This document shows positions 33,702-35,053 of a DNA stretch of 35,053 nucleotides, piece by piece (positions within the stretch are counted from its first letter, which is position 1; the number at the start of each line of letters is the position of its first letter). Made by a program: the position numbers and the translations under genes. Origin of the DNA: an uncultured Clostridium sp. GTDB taxonomy: Bacteria > Bacillota > Clostridia > TANB77 > CAG-508. Location of the stretch: positions 1 to 35,053 of the forward strand of contig CAKNRV010000015.1 in NCBI GenBank assembly GCA_930991035.1, given 5' to 3'. The notes below the pieces were generated by a model that was not told the DNA's origin, ran no database searches, and worked only from the letters and a program-made list of their open reading frames with translations.

Positions 33702-33816
33702 TTATAAATTGAATATAAAGTTACTTTAGTATCAAATTAACTGTTAATAAAAGAAAAAATTTAATGTTCCTAATTCTGGTTGTAAAATGTTTTATACAAT
33801 AAAGACACTTGTAATT

Positions 33817-34426
33817 TTACTTGATGTACAAGCAAAGACGAAAGCCATTATAAGAAACGCCCCCTGTGTAATTCGAAATAAAGTGACTACGCTCGGCTGT
33901 ATAATCATAGTATGAATTAATGATGCAATCGCCACCCCTAGAAGTGGTTGGATAGGCAGTACGTAAATTATCATCTATATGCTGATACATCTTCTATTAC
34001 TATTCCTTGTTGCACTGTATTTCCACTGTCTGATGCTATTTTAAATCCTTCTGGAACAATTATTTTGTTGCCGTTTACGTCTTCTATTTCTGTATCTTCT
34101 TTAAATTCTATCCCATTATTTTTCGAATCTTCTACCGTTGGTGTCTCTGACTCTGGTGGATCTACTGGATCTTCTGGCTCAGTATTTGTATTTGGATTGT
34201 TTATGCTTTCATCTTCTGCCATTACATTTTTATATTCCTGTAACACTTCTTCCATTTTATCTTCTGTCTCTGATGTTGTACTTTCTGCTAAGTTCTTTGC
34301 GTCTTGTGCTTGTTTTAGTAAACCGTTATCTCCTAAAGTTGCATTTATCGTTACTCCTGCTAATATAATTATTATCAATATTGTTACTGCTAATGTAACC
34401 AATGTTATACCTGAATCTTTTTTCAT
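33817..34426 (-). pseudogene. Pilin-like/SUMF1-like protein gene, broken by deletion and frameshift
   Basis: The first frame (34426-33971, 151 residues) starts MKKDSGITLVTLAVTILIII, a prepilin-like leader and helix. A coiled segment and a Pro/Glu/Asp linker follow, then IIVPEGFKIASDSGNTVQQGIVIED; related clostridial proteins usually go on into a WVPV-type formylglycine-enzyme-like (SUMF1) domain. Here it stops after VSAYR. In the +1 frame, 33990-33817 encodes a recognisable C-terminal end of that domain (TSRGGDCIINSYYDY, then SYNGFRLCLYIK and a stop). The core is missing, so an internal deletion plus frameshift is the simplest reading. The pilin motif lacks the usual Glu at position 5. The ATG has an AGGAG site. 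A truncated 151-residue product could still be made. Confidence 0.75.
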
Positions 34427-34625
34427 AATTTTACACTCCTATCTTTATAAGCTTTAGTTTTTAAGTATTCTTTATGTTGAGTTTTTTATTATGTTATTAA
34501 ATTATTTTTATTAAAAACAGCGTTGTTCTATTTTTTATGTTGTTTTCAAATACATTCTATCTATTCAGGCATACTTATCTTTTATTTCTTTTCTTTCACA
34601 CAAGGAGGTATTATGTTTTACACGC

Positions 34626-34718
34626 AAAAAGGATAGGCTATTTTGCAAGAATTCTATATAAACATTTTGCTTATACAAATTTCTGTTTTTCACTTTTGCT
34701 AAACAGTCTATCCTTTTT
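34626..34718. repeat. 93-bp imperfect palindrome
   Basis: AAAAAGGATAG (34626-34636) pairs perfectly with CTATCCTTTTT (34708-34718). Inner arms continue with mismatches: GCTATTTTGCAAGAA against TTTTGCTAAACAGT, and a TATATAAAC / GCTTATAC region, down to a short loop. On the plus strand TTTTTATTTTATT follows, so it could act as a terminator there. Confidence 0.7.
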
Positions 34719-34823
34719 ATTTTATTATTTTCTTCAATATTCCTATTATCTACTACTAAAAAACGCACTAGTATTTTTTTATTTTTAGCATCACAAATTT
34801 GAGCAACTTTTTCTAATCTATTG

Positions 34824-34845
34824 CTCTCTCTCTCTCTCTCTCTCT
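34824..34845. repeat. (CT)11 dinucleotide microsatellite
   Basis: Eleven uninterrupted CT units (AG on the coding, minus strand) lie within the first 80 bases of a small gene. Dinucleotide tracts this long are rare in bacteria and slip readily. Confidence 0.98.
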
Positions 34846-34970
34846 TACAGCACCAACGGTTTTAGTCTCTTTTGTGATTGTTTTTTGTGTTTTTTCCATC
34901 ATTTGTTTTTCTTCCTTTCCACATTAGTTTTATTTTATAGTTTAAGCATTAATAATAAAATTATTAAGTT

Positions 34971-35053
34971 TTATAAGCTTTCTATCTTTTCTTTGCTCAG
35001 TCCTGTTACTTTTTCTATTATTTCTATATTAATTCCTTCTCTCTTTAGTTTTT
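34971..35053 (-). CDS. C-terminus of an Rpn-type PD-(D/E)XK nuclease/transposase-like protein (partial)
   Basis: The frame is open from the window edge to TAA at 34971-34973. The 26-27 visible residues, KLKREGINIEIIEKVTGLSK then EKIESL, match the closing helix pair common in Rpn-family (recombination-promoting nuclease, often labelled transposase) proteins: a basic KLK segment, a short helix and GLSxExIxxL. The nuclease core would lie beyond the edge and cannot be checked. It is followed 68 bp later by the tract-interrupted gene on the same strand. Confidence 0.55.
   Translation of the reverse strand, partial: KLKREGINIEIIEKVTGLSKEKIESL

Larger units (their letters stand above)
34565..34902 (-). 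pseudogene. Frame-disrupted gene with (AG)11 tract: candidate phase-variable ORF, currently OFF
   Basis: The start is ATG 34902 (or the adjacent ATG 34899), behind GGAAAGGAAG. It reads MMEKTQKTITKETKTVGAV, then alternating Arg-Glu, and hits TAG at 34815-34813 after 29 codons. The other frame is open from the tract to TGA at 34565 (SNRLEKVAQICDAKNKKILV and on), but has no start of its own above the tract. Loss of one dinucleotide, or gain of two, joins the halves into a protein of about 111 residues. That is basic, with no signal or membrane segment; I do not recognise it. The 3' half contains a 93-bp palindrome. A sequencing error or plain decay would look the same. Confidence 0.5.

Noticed and set aside
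33792..33974. Minus-strand open frame of 60 codons
   Set aside because: It is out of frame with the clear SUMF1-like C-terminal fragment on the same strand (RGG and GFRLCL motifs), which explains the DNA better.
34613..34636. Seven-codon plus-strand ORF after AAGGAGG as an attenuator leader
   Set aside because: The AAGGAGG is also explained as codons of the opposite-strand frame, and no downstream plus-strand gene exists for it to regulate.

Overview
The window is AT-rich, Gram-positive, spore-former DNA. It carries spoIIE, two CotF-like coat proteins, a SleB-type cortex/cell-wall hydrolase, the radC-mreBCD-pbp2-minC cluster, strong GGAGG ribosome binding sites and some TTG starts. This fits an anaerobic Firmicute of class Clostridia, probably a gut-type lineage known mainly from metagenomes. 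The taxon is inferred from gene content and base composition; there is no rRNA or tRNA gene here to confirm it.

Layout. 1-1.2 kb: a secreted G5/SleB-like hydrolase on the minus strand with a textbook vegetative promoter. 1.4-2.9 kb: lemA-htpX on the plus strand. 3.0-5.5 kb (minus): an unrecognised tail-anchored protein, acpS and tatD, ending at a terminator shared with htpX. 5.5-7.2 kb: a 124-bp palindromic element and a membrane-anchored WG-repeat protein. 7.5-10 kb: spoIIE, whose promoter appears to have the 21-bp spacing of Spo0A-activated promoters. 10.1-20.1 kb (minus): a two-gene operon for giant surface proteins of about 1650 residues each, built from SdrD-B-like and DUF11-like domains and ending in membrane anchors. 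20.16-21.86 kb: a compact module of three small unrecognised genes, bracketed by tandem arrays of one 35-bp repeat in opposite orientations. 21.9-28.2 kb (minus): DUF4321-radC-mreB-mreC-mreD-pbp2-minC, the cell-shape and division operon, from a clear sigma-A promoter. 28.4-30.0 kb: mecA (plus) convergent with an M23 peptidase (minus), sharing a terminator. 30.5-33.5 kb (minus): pcrA followed by two small CotF-like genes. 33.8-35.05 kb (minus): accessory DNA. It holds a broken pilin-like/SUMF1-like gene, a gene interrupted by an (AG)11 dinucleotide tract that looks phase variable and currently OFF, and the C-terminus of an Rpn-type PD-(D/E)XK protein running off the edge.

Most genes serve the envelope: peptidoglycan synthesis and shape (MreBCD, PBP2), septum placement (MinC), wall hydrolysis (SleB-like, M23), surface display (the giant operon), envelope stress (HtpX/LemA) and sporulation (SpoIIE, CotF). 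The most novel parts are the repeat-bracketed three-gene module, the dinucleotide-tract gene at the right end, the pilin/SUMF1 remnant and four unrelated long palindromes, one of which forms the last codons and stop of radC.
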